Part shown: positions 1-8,997 of the stretch, one piece after another
Layout: every line of letters starts with the position of its first letter
Position numbering within the stretch: position 1 is the first letter of the stretch
Assembly: GCA_046710535.1 (NCBI GenBank)
Contig: JBKEHH010000012.1
Coordinates: 1 to 64,000 of the forward strand
Source: CAWVSB01 sp046710535
GTDB lineage: Bacteria > Pseudomonadota > Gammaproteobacteria > Pseudomonadales > CAWVSB01
Direction of reading: 5' to 3'
DNA length: 64,000 bases
Made by a program: the position numbers and the translations under genes
Notes under the pieces: generated by a model
Told to the model about the DNA's origin: nothing
The model's database searches: none
Seen by the model: only the letters and a program-made list of their open reading frames with translations

Positions 1-744
1 AATCCTGGCGATATTTTAAATTGGCCTATGCTAAAAATTAGCTATCGCACCGACCCTGAAAAAATAGCGGCGCTATTGCCACCCGGCATAGAAATCGGTG
101 CAGAGCCAAACGTTAATCTCACTATTTATAACTTCCCTGTACAGGGCGAACCTGAGTTTGGCTTAGTGATAAATGTTGTTGCCAAGTACAATGGTATCGA
201 AGGTGAATACACTATTTGCCTGGGTATAGATCAAGAGTCTGCTATCTACATCAGCCAAGAGCGCTGGGGGCAACCTAAGTATTATGCCGAAACGCAATAC
301 TACCGATTGATGGATTATGTCTCGGCCAAAGTCATTCACCAAGGACATACCTTTGTCGAATTTAAAGGCGAAGTCGGTGCAACACTAGATAACGACCCAG
401 AATATGAAACCAATGAATGGTGGATTAAATGCATGCGCGCAGTAGATCTGCAGCCAGAAAATTATGACTACCCGCCCCATGTAGTGCGCGTGCGCAGTAA
501 ATATGGCACTGCATTTAAGCAAGAAGTTAAAGGTCAGCTAATTTTACGTGAAAGTGCATGGGATCCAATTGCCACTTTACTGCCAATGCGCGAGCAACTA
601 TCTGCCTATTTATGGACGCCTATTTTCTTAGATCGAGAAATCACCTTGGAAGGTGAATTGGATGGCAAAGGTTTTTGGCCGTTTGCGGACACCATTGGCG
701 GCACTCGCTGGCCTGGTACCGAAGGTGGGCCCAAGCAAGGCTAG
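1..744 (+). CDS. acetoacetate decarboxylase family protein (5' partial)
   Basis: Member of the acetoacetate decarboxylase-like fold, which uses a Schiff-base lysine to decarboxylate beta-keto acids or for related chemistry. The frame is open to the left edge (codons from base 1 read N-P-G-D-I-L before the Met at 28), so the true start lies outside the window and the Met at 28 is internal. The family region ERWGQPKYYAE carries the lysine matching the Schiff-base Lys115 of the clostridial enzyme (Lys84 counted from the Met at 28); the neighbouring second lysine of that enzyme is Tyr here. The stop overlaps the stop of the convergent ABC1 kinase gene by a few bases. Substrate cannot be told; many such proteins sit in lipid or terpenoid catabolic regions. 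Confidence 0.85.
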   Translation, partial: NPGDILNWPMLKISYRTDPEKIAALLPPGIEIGAEPNVNLTIYNFPVQGEPEFGLVINVVAKYNGIEGEYTICLGIDQESAIYISQERWGQPKYYAETQYYRLMDYVSAKVIHQGHTFVEFKGEVGATLDNDPEYETNEWWIKCMRAVDLQPENYDYPPHVVRVRSKYGTAFKQEVKGQLILRESAWDPIATLLPMREQLSAYLWTPIFLDREITLEGELDGKGFWPFADTIGGTRWPGTEGGPKQG

Positions 745-2072
745 TTTAAATATTGCTTAACTAAGGTATTTAAATTTACCTTAGCTTTGAGACGGGCGGC
801 AAGTAAAAATAAGCCGCCCAACTTTCTATGTAAAAACAAAGAATCTACCGGTGGCGTATGCCAATAGCCTTGCTCTAAACTCAGTGCCATCCCTGCTTCA
901 TTTAAGCGTGCACCTAAGTCCGTATTAGCAAAATCGTACTCACCTTCATAGCGCAACGGTTCTGTTGCCATAAAAAACAAGTTCTGCACAAATTCTAAAT
1001 GCTGGTCGTTAATATCTTCCTTAAAATATCCGATTCTCTCGCAAGCTTTACGCATACCACTCATATCTTCTTTTAAAGAAGCTTCGAACAACGCTTTGTA
1101 AGCATTGGAAAAACGTTTTTTGTATTCACGCGTGGCACCAAAATCTAACAATACCAACGATTTCTCTTCAGCGTTGTATTGATAGTTAGCAAAGTTAGGG
1201 TCAGTTTGTACCATTTGAAATTCAAATATTTCCTTAAACAACAAATCGAGCAGTAAAGTCATTACTCGATTACGGGTACTCTCATCTTCATGCACCAACT
1301 CTTCTATTGGATGTCCGTCGACAAATGTCATCGCCAAAATATCTTTAGTCGTTAATTCTTGATCAACCTCAGGAATTAAAAAATGCTCGCAGCCTGCAAG
1401 ATGCTCGCCATATTTTTTAAGATACTTAGCCTCACGAATATAATCTGCTTCTTGGTGTAGCTGTATTTTTGCCTCTTCCAACAACTCATCAATTTCTAAT
1501 TCTTTTGGCAACAAAGTAGAAATACGCAGCAGCGCAGCCACATTATCAACATCGCTATCAATACTTTTGCGCACGCCTGGGTATTGGATTTTTAGAGCTA
1601 AGGTTCGCCCATCGTGAGTCACCGCCTTATTCACTTGGCCAATAGATGCAGCCGCTACTGGATTCATATCAAACTGATAAAAATTATCTTGCCAGTCTTC
1701 GCCCCATGCATTTTCCAACACTTTAACCAACTGTTTAGTTGGCATAGATTCAGCATTACTACGCAGTCTTGCCAAAATTTCAGCCAATTCAGGCGGCAGG
1801 AAATCACCCCCATCCATTGATAATAACTGGCCAAGTTTCATTGCAGCACCGCGCAGATTGGCCAATTGGTCGGCAACCCGGCGGGCATTTTTAGGGGTTA
1901 ATAATAAATCGCGTACTTTGGGCCGTTTACCTTGGCCTAATTGCTTAGCCCCCTCTACAACCATCGAACTGGCAACGCCGCCAGCCAATTGCACCATTTT
2001 AGAAAATCGTGTTATGCGCCTGCTAGGGACTGCTTTTTTCTTACTAGGTTTATCTTCATTCACTAGTATCAA
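741..2072 (-). CDS. ABC1/AarF (UbiB-type) atypical kinase
   Basis: Protein-kinase-like ABC1 family protein (AarF/UbiB/ADCK group), linked in characterised members to ubiquinone or lipid metabolism through ATPase activity. The KLGQ signature of the family N-terminal extension (AAMKLGQLLSMDGG), the LALKIQYPG beta-strand lysine and the VLLDFGATREY metal-binding DFG-like motif are all present. The longest frame starts with TTG at 2072; a GTG at 2063 (M-N-E-D-K-P) is an equally good start and neither has a strong ribosome site. The first codons overlap the end of the upstream M28 peptidase gene, which suggests translational coupling. It lacks the C-terminal membrane helices expected of UbiB itself, so a generic ABC1 kinase is the safer name. 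Confidence 0.9.
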   Translation of the reverse strand: MILVNEDKPSKKKAVPSRRITRFSKMVQLAGGVASSMVVEGAKQLGQGKRPKVRDLLLTPKNARRVADQLANLRGAAMKLGQLLSMDGGDFLPPELAEILARLRSNAESMPTKQLVKVLENAWGEDWQDNFYQFDMNPVAAASIGQVNKAVTHDGRTLALKIQYPGVRKSIDSDVDNVAALLRISTLLPKELEIDELLEEAKIQLHQEADYIREAKYLKKYGEHLAGCEHFLIPEVDQELTTKDILAMTFVDGHPIEELVHEDESTRNRVMTLLLDLLFKEIFEFQMVQTDPNFANYQYNAEEKSLVLLDFGATREYKKRFSNAYKALFEASLKEDMSGMRKACERIGYFKEDINDQHLEFVQNLFFMATEPLRYEGEYDFANTDLGARLNEAGMALSLEQGYWHTPPVDSLFLHRKLGGLFLLAARLKAKVNLNTLVKQYLN

Positions 2073-3417
2073 GCTCTATATTTGCCGCTTTAAACGCCAC
2101 CACCGCCCAAGCTGCTACGTTTTGCTGTAATGCTTTTGGGTCAATTTTATCCAAGGTGTCATTCGCCGTATGGTGATAGTCAAAATAGTCAGTGCCATCT
2201 TGCTTTAGTTTAAATACGGCTACACCGGTGTCTTGGATCGGTCCTATATCTGGACCGCCGCTTAAGCTTTCAATATCGTCGCCTTCAACTAAGTTGACCG
2301 TTATTCCCAGCGGCGCCAATAATTCAGTCACTGAATCGTTTAGTGATTTAGACGCACTATCAAAACGCCAAACTCGACCAGCGCCAAAATCAGACTCAGA
2401 AGCGAAAATATGATTTACCGCATCAGCTTTATGCTTTTTTGCATATTGCTTTGCGCCCCACAAGCCCTGCTCTTCATTGGCAAATAACACTACTCTGATG
2501 CTGCGCCTGGGTCTTTCTGGCAAGGTCATAATTGCTTTTGCGGCAGCGACAACAATACCGACACCTGCGCCATCATCGATTGCCCCAGTACCTAAATCCC
2601 ATGAATCTAAATGCGCACTAATCAACACATTTTGCTCAGGCGACTCGCTGCCATTGAGTTGGCCAATGACGTTAAAGGAAGAGCCACCCTGAGTGATTGA
2701 CACTTGAATGTCTAAGCTAATCTTTACCGGCTGACCTAAGTCTAGCAGGCGTTGCAGCTGATCAGCATCTGGTGGCGACAAAGCCGCTGCCGGCACCGGG
2801 TTATCTAACAAAACAGTAACGCCAGTATGGGCAAAACGATTGCTATGGGTTCCCAAACTTCTAATTAAAATCCCCGCCACTTGTTTTTGTTGAGCCGACA
2901 CCACACTGATATAACGCATTGGTACCGTGTCACTGTAACCGCTGCCATCTAAACTGCGCTGCATCGCTTTATTGATGAAAAAAATTTTACCTTTCACATC
3001 AGTCTTTGATTGTGCAAATTCCTCTATCGAAGAAAATGCCATCACTTCAGCTACTACCGCTCCGCTGGTGGAACCGCTATAACCCAATGCAGTGATCTGT
3101 AAATTTTGCTCGTAAGGTGGCAGTACTTTGGCTGTCTCTTTATAGCGTTGCCACACAGGGAAATTAACTGGCTCTAGCCATACTTTGTCAAAGCCAGACT
3201 GCTCTAGTAAATCTTTTGCCCATGCCACCGCTCGCTTATCAGCGTCGGTACCTGCTAAACGCGCGCCTACTTTAGTAGTTAACGACTCAACAAGGTCATA
3301 GCCGTCGGTTGACGCCAGCGCGCTATCACGCATTACTGCCAACTCGTCATCGGTCACCGCATAAGTCCAATTGCTTACAACAACCGCCACTAAAATCAGA
3401 AGATTTCTAAAATTCAT
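2056..3417 (-). CDS. secreted M28 family zinc metallopeptidase
   Basis: Exported aminopeptidase or carboxypeptidase of family M28. A signal peptide is evident (hydrophobic core LLILVAVVV, cleavage after NWTYA). A PA-like insert occupies roughly residues 110-250. The two-zinc site reads in order: His in SAHLDSW, Asp in GAIDDGAG, the Glu pair in FANEEQG, an acidic residue in ASESDFGAG, and His in YHHTAND near the C-terminus. It resembles the plasma glutamate carboxypeptidase (PGCP) branch. It lies upstream of the ABC1 kinase gene and overlaps it by about 17 bp; the proline symporter gene precedes it by 21 bp, so peptide cleavage and amino-acid uptake may be co-expressed (inference). Confidence 0.92.
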   Translation of the reverse strand: MNFRNLLILVAVVVSNWTYAVTDDELAVMRDSALASTDGYDLVESLTTKVGARLAGTDADKRAVAWAKDLLEQSGFDKVWLEPVNFPVWQRYKETAKVLPPYEQNLQITALGYSGSTSGAVVAEVMAFSSIEEFAQSKTDVKGKIFFINKAMQRSLDGSGYSDTVPMRYISVVSAQQKQVAGILIRSLGTHSNRFAHTGVTVLLDNPVPAAALSPPDADQLQRLLDLGQPVKISLDIQVSITQGGSSFNVIGQLNGSESPEQNVLISAHLDSWDLGTGAIDDGAGVGIVVAAAKAIMTLPERPRRSIRVVLFANEEQGLWGAKQYAKKHKADAVNHIFASESDFGAGRVWRFDSASKSLNDSVTELLAPLGITVNLVEGDDIESLSGGPDIGPIQDTGVAVFKLKQDGTDYFDYHHTANDTLDKIDPKALQQNVAAWAVVAFKAANIELDTSE

Positions 3418-3438
3418 CAGCTCCTTCAGAAAATTCTC

Positions 3439-4926
3439 CTAATAACTTTTTACAGTGGTTAACATTTCATTAAATTGAGTCACAAGTTCATTGTCAGGCT
3501 TAGCCGTTAACAAGCTAACCGCAACAACAGCGATAACCGAAAAGAAAAAACCCGGCACTAACTCATAAAGGTCAAACCAACCACCGTTAATTTGACCCCA
3601 GACAATAACGGTTAAACCGCCAACCAATACTCCAGCTAAGGCGCCATGACGGTTCATTCGAGGCCAGTACAAGCTAAGTAGAATGGCTGGCCCAAGCGAA
3701 GCACCTAAACCGCCCCAAGCATAAGACACCACATCCAGCACTTTGCTGTTAGGGTCCATCGCAAACATCATTGCCACTATAGCCAATCCTCCAACCGCCA
3801 TACGCCCTACTTGTAAACGGCGCGCTGCCGATGGCGGCTCTTTAACCACAAGCGGGTATAAATCTTCAGCCAATGCCGCCGAGCAAACCAATAACTGAGA
3901 ATCTACTGTACTCATAATGGCGGCCAAAATTGCGGCTAACAAAATACCTGCAATAACCGGGTTAAATAATACTGCCACCAAAGACATAAATACTTTTTCA
4001 GAATCTTCTAATGGCGTGGACAAATACACGGCGCCAGCCAAACCTACGGCAATAGCAGCCAAATAGATAAATACCGACCAACTCACGCCGATAATTGCCG
4101 CCACTTTGACGTCACTAGGTGAGCGTATCGCCTTAAAACGGGCCAAAATATGTGGCTGACCAAAATAAGCCAAGCCCCAACCAAGAGAACTTAGAATCGC
4201 AATTAGGGTTAACGGTGTACCAGTGTTATCGGTGAACATATCCAGAAAATTAGGATTTATCGCCTCTACCTTAGCAACAGTTTCACTAAAGCCGCCAGCA
4301 TCTGTGACAACGACAACAGGCACGACAACTAAGGCCAACGTCATTAACAAGGCTTGAAATACATCAGTCCAAGATACCGCCAAAAAGCCACCAAACAGTG
4401 TGTATAAAACCACAATCACCGCGCCAGCTATTACTGCATATTGGTAGTCCATATCAAACACAGCAACAAACAACTTACCGCCGCCAATTAGACCAGAGGC
4501 CACATAAAACAAAAAGAACAATAAGATAAACGTCGCCGAAAATATTTTTAACCACGGCGTAGGGTCTTTAAAACGGCGCTGTAGATAGGCTGGCACAGTA
4601 ACCGCATCCTCAAGCTGTTCGCTATACACTCGCAAACGCTTAGCACTTAGCCACCAATTTAAGGCCACCCCGGTACACAACCCCACCGAAATCCAAGCCG
4701 CTTCCAATCCTGACAAATAAGCAAAGCCAGGCAAGCCAAGTAGCACCCAACCACTCATGTCAGAAGCACCCGCACTAATGGCTGCTACTCCGGGCGATAA
4801 ACTTCTACCACCTAAAAAGTAGTCACTGGCATTTTTTGTTTGTATCCAAGCGTATATTCCAATAGCCATAACGCCAGCTAGATAAACGAAAAAAGTAATA
4901 TAGATCGACGTGCTCATATCAGCCAT
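3439..4926 (-). CDS. putP: sodium/proline symporter
   Basis: Sodium:solute symporter of the PutP branch importing L-proline with Na+. Length (495 aa) matches E. coli PutP. About 13 hydrophobic helices are visible. The family segment DYFLGGRSLSP followed by SAGASDMSGW and LLGLPGFAYLSG is diagnostic for PutP, as is the SAKRLRVYSE stretch after helix 3. It starts with ATG at 4926 and is followed 21 bp downstream by the secreted peptidase gene, consistent with scavenging of peptides and proline. Other SSS solutes cannot be excluded, but the N-terminal third looks specifically PutP-like. Confidence 0.92.
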   Translation of the reverse strand: MADMSTSIYITFFVYLAGVMAIGIYAWIQTKNASDYFLGGRSLSPGVAAISAGASDMSGWVLLGLPGFAYLSGLEAAWISVGLCTGVALNWWLSAKRLRVYSEQLEDAVTVPAYLQRRFKDPTPWLKIFSATFILLFFLFYVASGLIGGGKLFVAVFDMDYQYAVIAGAVIVVLYTLFGGFLAVSWTDVFQALLMTLALVVVPVVVVTDAGGFSETVAKVEAINPNFLDMFTDNTGTPLTLIAILSSLGWGLAYFGQPHILARFKAIRSPSDVKVAAIIGVSWSVFIYLAAIAVGLAGAVYLSTPLEDSEKVFMSLVAVLFNPVIAGILLAAILAAIMSTVDSQLLVCSAALAEDLYPLVVKEPPSAARRLQVGRMAVGGLAIVAMMFAMDPNSKVLDVVSYAWGGLGASLGPAILLSLYWPRMNRHGALAGVLVGGLTVIVWGQINGGWFDLYELVPGFFFSVIAVVAVSLLTAKPDNELVTQFNEMLTTVKSY

Positions 4927-4957
4927 TGTTAATGCCTTTTATTATTTTTGTGTGAAA

Positions 4958-5455
4958 TTAGTTAATTGATGCAGGAACTAAACAGCCACGAGCTAACCAG
5001 TCGTTAACTGCCAAGCCAGTACCAAAACGCCAACCCTTGAGCTCACTTTTTGGTACAATTTTATAATCATCTAGCTCATGATTTAAGGTAACTGCGCCAG
5101 CAGCTTTGATGTGGTAAGCAATAATCACTTGGTTTTGCTGCGGGAATGGATACACGCCAACCAAAGTAGATTCTAAACAATGCAGTCCCAACTCTTCTTG
5201 GGTCTCGCGCACAGCACATTGCTCTGGGTCTTCTTTTTCTTCTAAGAAACCAGTAATAATTGAATAAAACTCTTTTGGCCAACTAACGTTGTGCGCCATT
5301 ACTACACCGTCCGGCAGCTCCACAATCATTGCTATTACAGGTGTTGGGTTATTAAAAAATATAAAACTACAACTGGTATCGCTACATCCTATGCGTATTT
5401 CGTTTTCTACTAATACCTCGCCCATAGGGTTCGCACATTGCGGGCAATAATTCAT
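4958..5455 (-). CDS. NUDIX hydrolase with N-terminal zinc ribbon
   Basis: Hydrolase of nucleoside diphosphates linked to another moiety. Residues 4-29 carry four cysteines (CPQC, then single Cys at 24 and 29), a zinc-ribbon arrangement like that preceding the catalytic domain in NudC. The NUDIX box is complete: Gly69, Glu75, then RETQEELGL at 83-91. At 165 aa it is much shorter than NudC (about 257 aa), so it lacks the NudC N-terminal domain and is better called a zinc-ribbon NUDIX protein. A clear CAGGAG ribosome site precedes ATG 5455. It is divergent from the SDR gene. Confidence 0.88.
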   Translation of the reverse strand: MNYCPQCANPMGEVLVENEIRIGCSDTSCSFIFFNNPTPVIAMIVELPDGVVMAHNVSWPKEFYSIITGFLEEKEDPEQCAVRETQEELGLHCLESTLVGVYPFPQQNQVIIAYHIKAAGAVTLNHELDDYKIVPKSELKGWRFGTGLAVNDWLARGCLVPASIN

Positions 5456-5562
5456 AACAACTCCTGTCTATTGGTTTACGCTATGGCAGGAAATACTTTG
5501 CTGCCCTTTATTATTGTGCAACCATTGTCACTGTTTAAGACGACATATCAACAGGTAAAACC

Positions 5563-6351
5563 ATGAATTTAGAGCTTAACGGTAAAACTGCATTTGTCAG
5601 CGGCAGTAACAAAGGCAGCGGCGAAGTGATTGCGCAAACTTTAGCCGTTGAGGGCGCTACGGTCATTTTCCATAGCAACGAAGAGGCGACCATCAGCGAT
5701 ATGGCAAAAAGTACCGACAATTGCCATTGGGTATGCGGTAATTTGGCTACCGATGAAGGTGCTGCCAGCGTAATCGCACAAACCCTCGCCGCTGTTGGTA
5801 ATATAGATATTTTAGTCAACAACTACGGCACCGCTGGCCTAGGTAAGTGGGGCAAGTCCAGCACTGAAGACTGGCTCGATATGTATCAGAAAAATGTCCT
5901 ATCAGCCACTCGCTTGATCGACGGTTTTAGCCCGCTGATGAAACAGCGCAACTGGGGCAGAATTATCCAACTTGGCACCATCGGTAGTCATCAACCCAAT
6001 TCAATTATGCCCCACTATTATGCCGCCAAAGGCGCACTGGCCACATTGGGAGTCAGCCTTACCAAAGAGCTTAGTAATACAGGCATTACCGTTAATACAG
6101 TGTCACCAGGGCTAATACATACTGAAGAGGTTGAAGCAGGCTACCGCATGCGAGCTAAGAAAAAAGGCTGGGGCGACGATTGGGACACCATTGTCGGCAA
6201 TATAGTGGCGACTGATTTTCCCAACCCAACAGGCCGCCTGGCTACCCGCCAAGAAGTTGCCGACTTAGTAGTATTTTTATGTAGCCCTAAAGCTGCTTAT
6301 ATCAATGGGCAGAACATAAGAATTGATGGCGGCGCAGTGCGCTACGTATGA
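5563..6351 (+). CDS. short-chain dehydrogenase/reductase
   Basis: Classical SDR of 262 aa. The cofactor loop is G14-S-N-K-G18-S-G20, the NNAG-type motif reads NNYG (about residues 86-89), Ser142 and the Tyr152-xxx-Lys156 pair form the catalytic set, and the C-terminus has the usual INGQNIRIDGG strand. No basic residue after the first strand clearly fixes NADP preference. Substrate is unknown; the surrounding lipid catabolic genes make a hydroxyacyl or alcohol substrate possible. The stop lies two bases from the stop of the convergent patatin gene. Confidence 0.9.
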   Translation: MNLELNGKTAFVSGSNKGSGEVIAQTLAVEGATVIFHSNEEATISDMAKSTDNCHWVCGNLATDEGAASVIAQTLAAVGNIDILVNNYGTAGLGKWGKSSTEDWLDMYQKNVLSATRLIDGFSPLMKQRNWGRIIQLGTIGSHQPNSIMPHYYAAKGALATLGVSLTKELSNTGITVNTVSPGLIHTEEVEAGYRMRAKKKGWGDDWDTIVGNIVATDFPNPTGRLATRQEVADLVVFLCSPKAAYINGQNIRIDGGAVRYV

Positions 6352-6353
6352 GG

Positions 6354-7427
6354 CTACAGCAGTGGCTCTACTTTAGCGGCAATATCACCAGAGTTAGCCA
6401 ACTGCATAAACTCCTCACCCAGCTCACAGCTCCGGTCTTTGGCAATAGTCCAGCGGCGTATGCGCTCTTCATCATTGCCTTTAAAGGTATAAAAATCTTT
6501 CCGATCAGGAATCGCGCCGCCCGGCAGTGACTTCACAAAATCATCGCTAGGGCCAATAAGCACCACATTATCTAATTGCTGAGCGCTAACCACTCGGCTT
6601 GGTGAAAATTTGTCAAACCAGCCCTCTTTCACCTCAGTATAAAAATGCGGGTATAACACCAAACCTTTATCTATATCTCCAATGTTTGAAGGCACCGGAT
6701 GATAATCCAACAAACCGCCATCGCGATAATTGCCCGCCGGCCCTCCTGCAACATCAGCCACCCCAGGCATAACAACAGGAATAGATCCTGAAGCTAAAAT
6801 AGCGTCGCGAAAGTTATTATGGTTTAGGGCTACTTTGTGGGTGGTGTAAGCGTCACCGCCAGATAAATCGAACTGCGGCTTGCCGCAATAAAATACAGCC
6901 CTATCAAAGGTATTACGCAGAGCCTTACGCCCTATTAGCGACAATAAGAATGCTTTGCCCATTGCCAGTTTTTGCACAGTTACATTGTCACTTCCCAATA
7001 TACCTTTACACAACACAGCACCGCAATGGTAGTTATAACGAGGATTGATCAAAATTTCGTCAATAGTTTGTGGGCTTAAAAAAGCAGCTAAAATACGGTT
7101 AGTCTCTATTGCCACCTGCCGTGCGGTCACCTTGCCTTCATAACGCTGATTAATATAGGCATCGGCTAATAAATTCATAGCATACGCGCTATCAGTTTGG
7201 GCTGCTGCGGCTAACTTAAACGCCCCCACTGAGGTACCAAACAAATCAATAGACTGGCCGCTAGCTGGCAGCCATTGGCTGAAAATAGCCAAGTCCAAAC
7301 CATAGATGGTTAGCCATTTGGCTGCCCCAGAAGCACCAAAAACAGCAGATATATCCGTAGGCGCAAGTCCATTTTGTTTAATCTGCGTATAAGCCTTAGG
7401 GCCTGCTAGAATTTTTAATGTTGTCAT
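6354..7427 (-). CDS. patatin-like phospholipase family protein
   Basis: Serine lipase-type hydrolase of the patatin fold. The nucleophile elbow is GTSVG (LFGTSVGAFKLAAAA) and the dyad aspartate lies in RDGGLLDYHP. A glycine-rich oxyanion segment (VFGASGAAKW) precedes it, as in patatins. The frame is open to 7499, but the ATG at 7427 has a GAG ribosome site at suitable spacing and begins the conserved sequence, so it is used here (357 aa). No signal peptide is seen, suggesting action at the inner membrane or on intracellular lipid. Divergent from the Tag-like gene. Confidence 0.88.
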   Translation of the reverse strand: MTTLKILAGPKAYTQIKQNGLAPTDISAVFGASGAAKWLTIYGLDLAIFSQWLPASGQSIDLFGTSVGAFKLAAAAQTDSAYAMNLLADAYINQRYEGKVTARQVAIETNRILAAFLSPQTIDEILINPRYNYHCGAVLCKGILGSDNVTVQKLAMGKAFLLSLIGRKALRNTFDRAVFYCGKPQFDLSGGDAYTTHKVALNHNNFRDAILASGSIPVVMPGVADVAGGPAGNYRDGGLLDYHPVPSNIGDIDKGLVLYPHFYTEVKEGWFDKFSPSRVVSAQQLDNVVLIGPSDDFVKSLPGGAIPDRKDFYTFKGNDEERIRRWTIAKDRSCELGEEFMQLANSGDIAAKVEPLL

Positions 7428-7519
7428 AAGCTCAATGGTCGGTAAGATTACTAATCGAAAAATTACGCACACTATATAGTCTAGCGTGCAATATTCCAAA
7501 ACAACGCACAGGAAAAATC

Positions 7520-8218
7520 TTGGTTACCTACAACAGTATTTACGACACTGCCTGCCTGAGAAAAGGCAGCGCCAAGCAGGTTGAAGCTTTATTAGACAAA
7601 CCTCGCACTAAGCGCCAGCTTATAAAGATACCCGACTCTGTCTACTTAGCCGAGCTGTCGAAGAAGGTCTTTCAATCTGGCTTTGTCTGGCGAGTGGTAG
7701 AAAACAAATGGCACAACTTTGAAGAGCTATTTTGGGATTTCGACATCGACAAATTGATGATGATGCCCGACGATATGCTTGAGCGAAAAGCGCAGGACAA
7801 AAAGATCATCCGCAACCACAAAAAAATATGGGCAATTCGTGAGAACGCGTTTTTTATCGACTCAGTTCGCAAACATTACAACACCAGTTTTGCTGAGTTT
7901 ATTGCCGACTGGCCTAGCGACGACATTACTGGCTTATGGCTGTATTTAAAAAAAGGGGGCACCAGCTTGGGCGGTAATATTGGCCCTTATGCTTTACGCA
8001 GTCTTGGTAAAGATACCTTTTTGCTTAGTCGCGACGTTGAAGGTTTTTTACGCGAACACAAAATCATTGAAACTGGAGTCAATACCAAATCAGCATTGAA
8101 TAATACCCAGCGCTTTTTTAACGATTTACAGCAAGAGTCTGGTCGTAGCCTAATGGAGTTGAGCAGATTGCTTGGTTATTGCTATGGCGACAACTACATT
8201 GGTGTGCCGTCGGAATAG
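7520..8218 (+). CDS. DNA-3-methyladenine glycosylase I (Tag)-like protein, divergent
   Basis: Shares the alkyladenine glycosylase I fold signature: QSGFVWRVVENKW aligns with the QAGLSW region of E. coli Tag, and IIRNHKKIWAIRENA with its IIRHRGKI segment. Recalled Tag residues that recognise the base and bind zinc are missing: the position of the key Glu in LEGQQAG is Lys here, and the N-terminal Cys/His and C-terminal His/Cys zinc ligands are not visible. It may therefore be a related glycosylase with altered specificity or a non-catalytic relative. It starts with TTG at 7520, preceded by AGGA at good spacing. The following gene is convergent. Confidence 0.72.
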   Translation: MVTYNSIYDTACLRKGSAKQVEALLDKPRTKRQLIKIPDSVYLAELSKKVFQSGFVWRVVENKWHNFEELFWDFDIDKLMMMPDDMLERKAQDKKIIRNHKKIWAIRENAFFIDSVRKHYNTSFAEFIADWPSDDITGLWLYLKKGGTSLGGNIGPYALRSLGKDTFLLSRDVEGFLREHKIIETGVNTKSALNNTQRFFNDLQQESGRSLMELSRLLGYCYGDNYIGVPSE

Positions 8219-8236
8219 CCTGAAAAAGGGTCTAAA

Positions 8237-8794
8237 TTAAGCAGCTTTCTTAAAACGACCTTTAACAGACTCAACAGTCTCTTCTACAGAAGTTTGTAGC
8301 TTAGCTAGCTCTTCTTTAGCTTGAGCTTGTGCTTTTTCTACTTCGTTTTTTACTGAAGCTTGCGCTTTAGTAAAGTCAGCTTTTAAGCTTTCAACAGTAG
8401 GTGCTTCAAACTTAGGAGTTTCGATAGAATCGATACGACTAGCAAGCTTAGCTTTTACTTTCTCGCCACGCTTAGCATATGCGTCAACTTTCTTAGCACG
8501 CTCTTTACGGAATTTTGCAACTTCAGCGCGATATTTCTCAACGTTAGCTTCAACAGTATCTAAAGTTTCACCAACCACACCAAGATAAACCATAGCAGCC
8601 TTATTTACAGACTGACTTACTTGCTCAACAACAGTTGGCCCTTTTTTAGTTACTTTTTTAGCAGCAGTTGCTTTAGCAGATACTTTCTTAACAGCTTTTT
8701 TAACAGCTGGCTTCTTAGCCGCAACTTTCTTAGTTACAGTTTTTTTAGCTTTAGCAGTAGTTGCTGTAATGTTTAACTCTTTTTGTTCAGCCAT
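8237..8794 (-). CDS. phasin-like protein with histone H1-like N-terminal tail (paralogue A)
   Basis: 185 aa. Residues 1-55 are lysine/alanine rich with AAKKP/VKKA repeats resembling histone H1 or AlgP-type tails. A conserved core, VNKAAMVYLGVVGETLDTV, follows, and residues 85-180 form a continuous charged amphipathic helix (KAQASVKNEVEKAQAQAKEE and similar). This layout is like the PHA-granule protein PhaF with the DNA-binding tail at the other end; the phasin role is inference. The gene is a tandem paralogue of the one at 8998-9627 and shares its upstream box. It converges with the Tag-like gene 18 bp away. Confidence 0.75.
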   Translation of the reverse strand: MAEQKELNITATTAKAKKTVTKKVAAKKPAVKKAVKKVSAKATAAKKVTKKGPTVVEQVSQSVNKAAMVYLGVVGETLDTVEANVEKYRAEVAKFRKERAKKVDAYAKRGEKVKAKLASRIDSIETPKFEAPTVESLKADFTKAQASVKNEVEKAQAQAKEELAKLQTSVEETVESVKGRFKKAA

Positions 8795-8842
8795 GATATG
8801 ACTCCTTGTGTGAAAAATTTGTATTACTTAAGTTAGGTGTAA

Positions 8843-8875
8843 GATACGGAGAATAATTAGAATTGACTGCCTAAA
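8843..8875 (-). promoter_or_regulatory. conserved upstream box A, shared with paralogue B
   Basis: A 32-bp block about 50 nt before the start of paralogue A matches the block at 9684-9715 at 28 of 32 positions: ATACGGA, one variable base, AATAATTAGAAT, three variable bases, CTGCCTAAA (plus-strand reading). The rest of the two leaders has drifted. Conservation of this block alone suggests a promoter or operator; no confident -10/-35 assignment was made. Confidence 0.5.
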
Positions 8876-8933
8876 AAAATATTTTTATTAAAAAATCATA
8901 GGTAAATTCACCTATTTTTCAAACTTTAGTCAT

Positions 8934-8959
8934 AAAAAAACCCCGCCCTAGGCGGGGTT
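8934..8959 (-). terminator. rho-independent terminator of paralogue B
   Basis: On the minus strand a 9-bp perfect stem (AACCCCGCC with its complement), a three-base loop, then a run of T (A7 at 8934-8940 on the plus strand). It lies 39 bp after the stop of the gene at 8998-9627 and would separate it from paralogue A. Confidence 0.9.
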
Positions 8960-8997
8960 CTTAACTTACTTATCTTAATTAAGTAAGGCCCTAAAAG

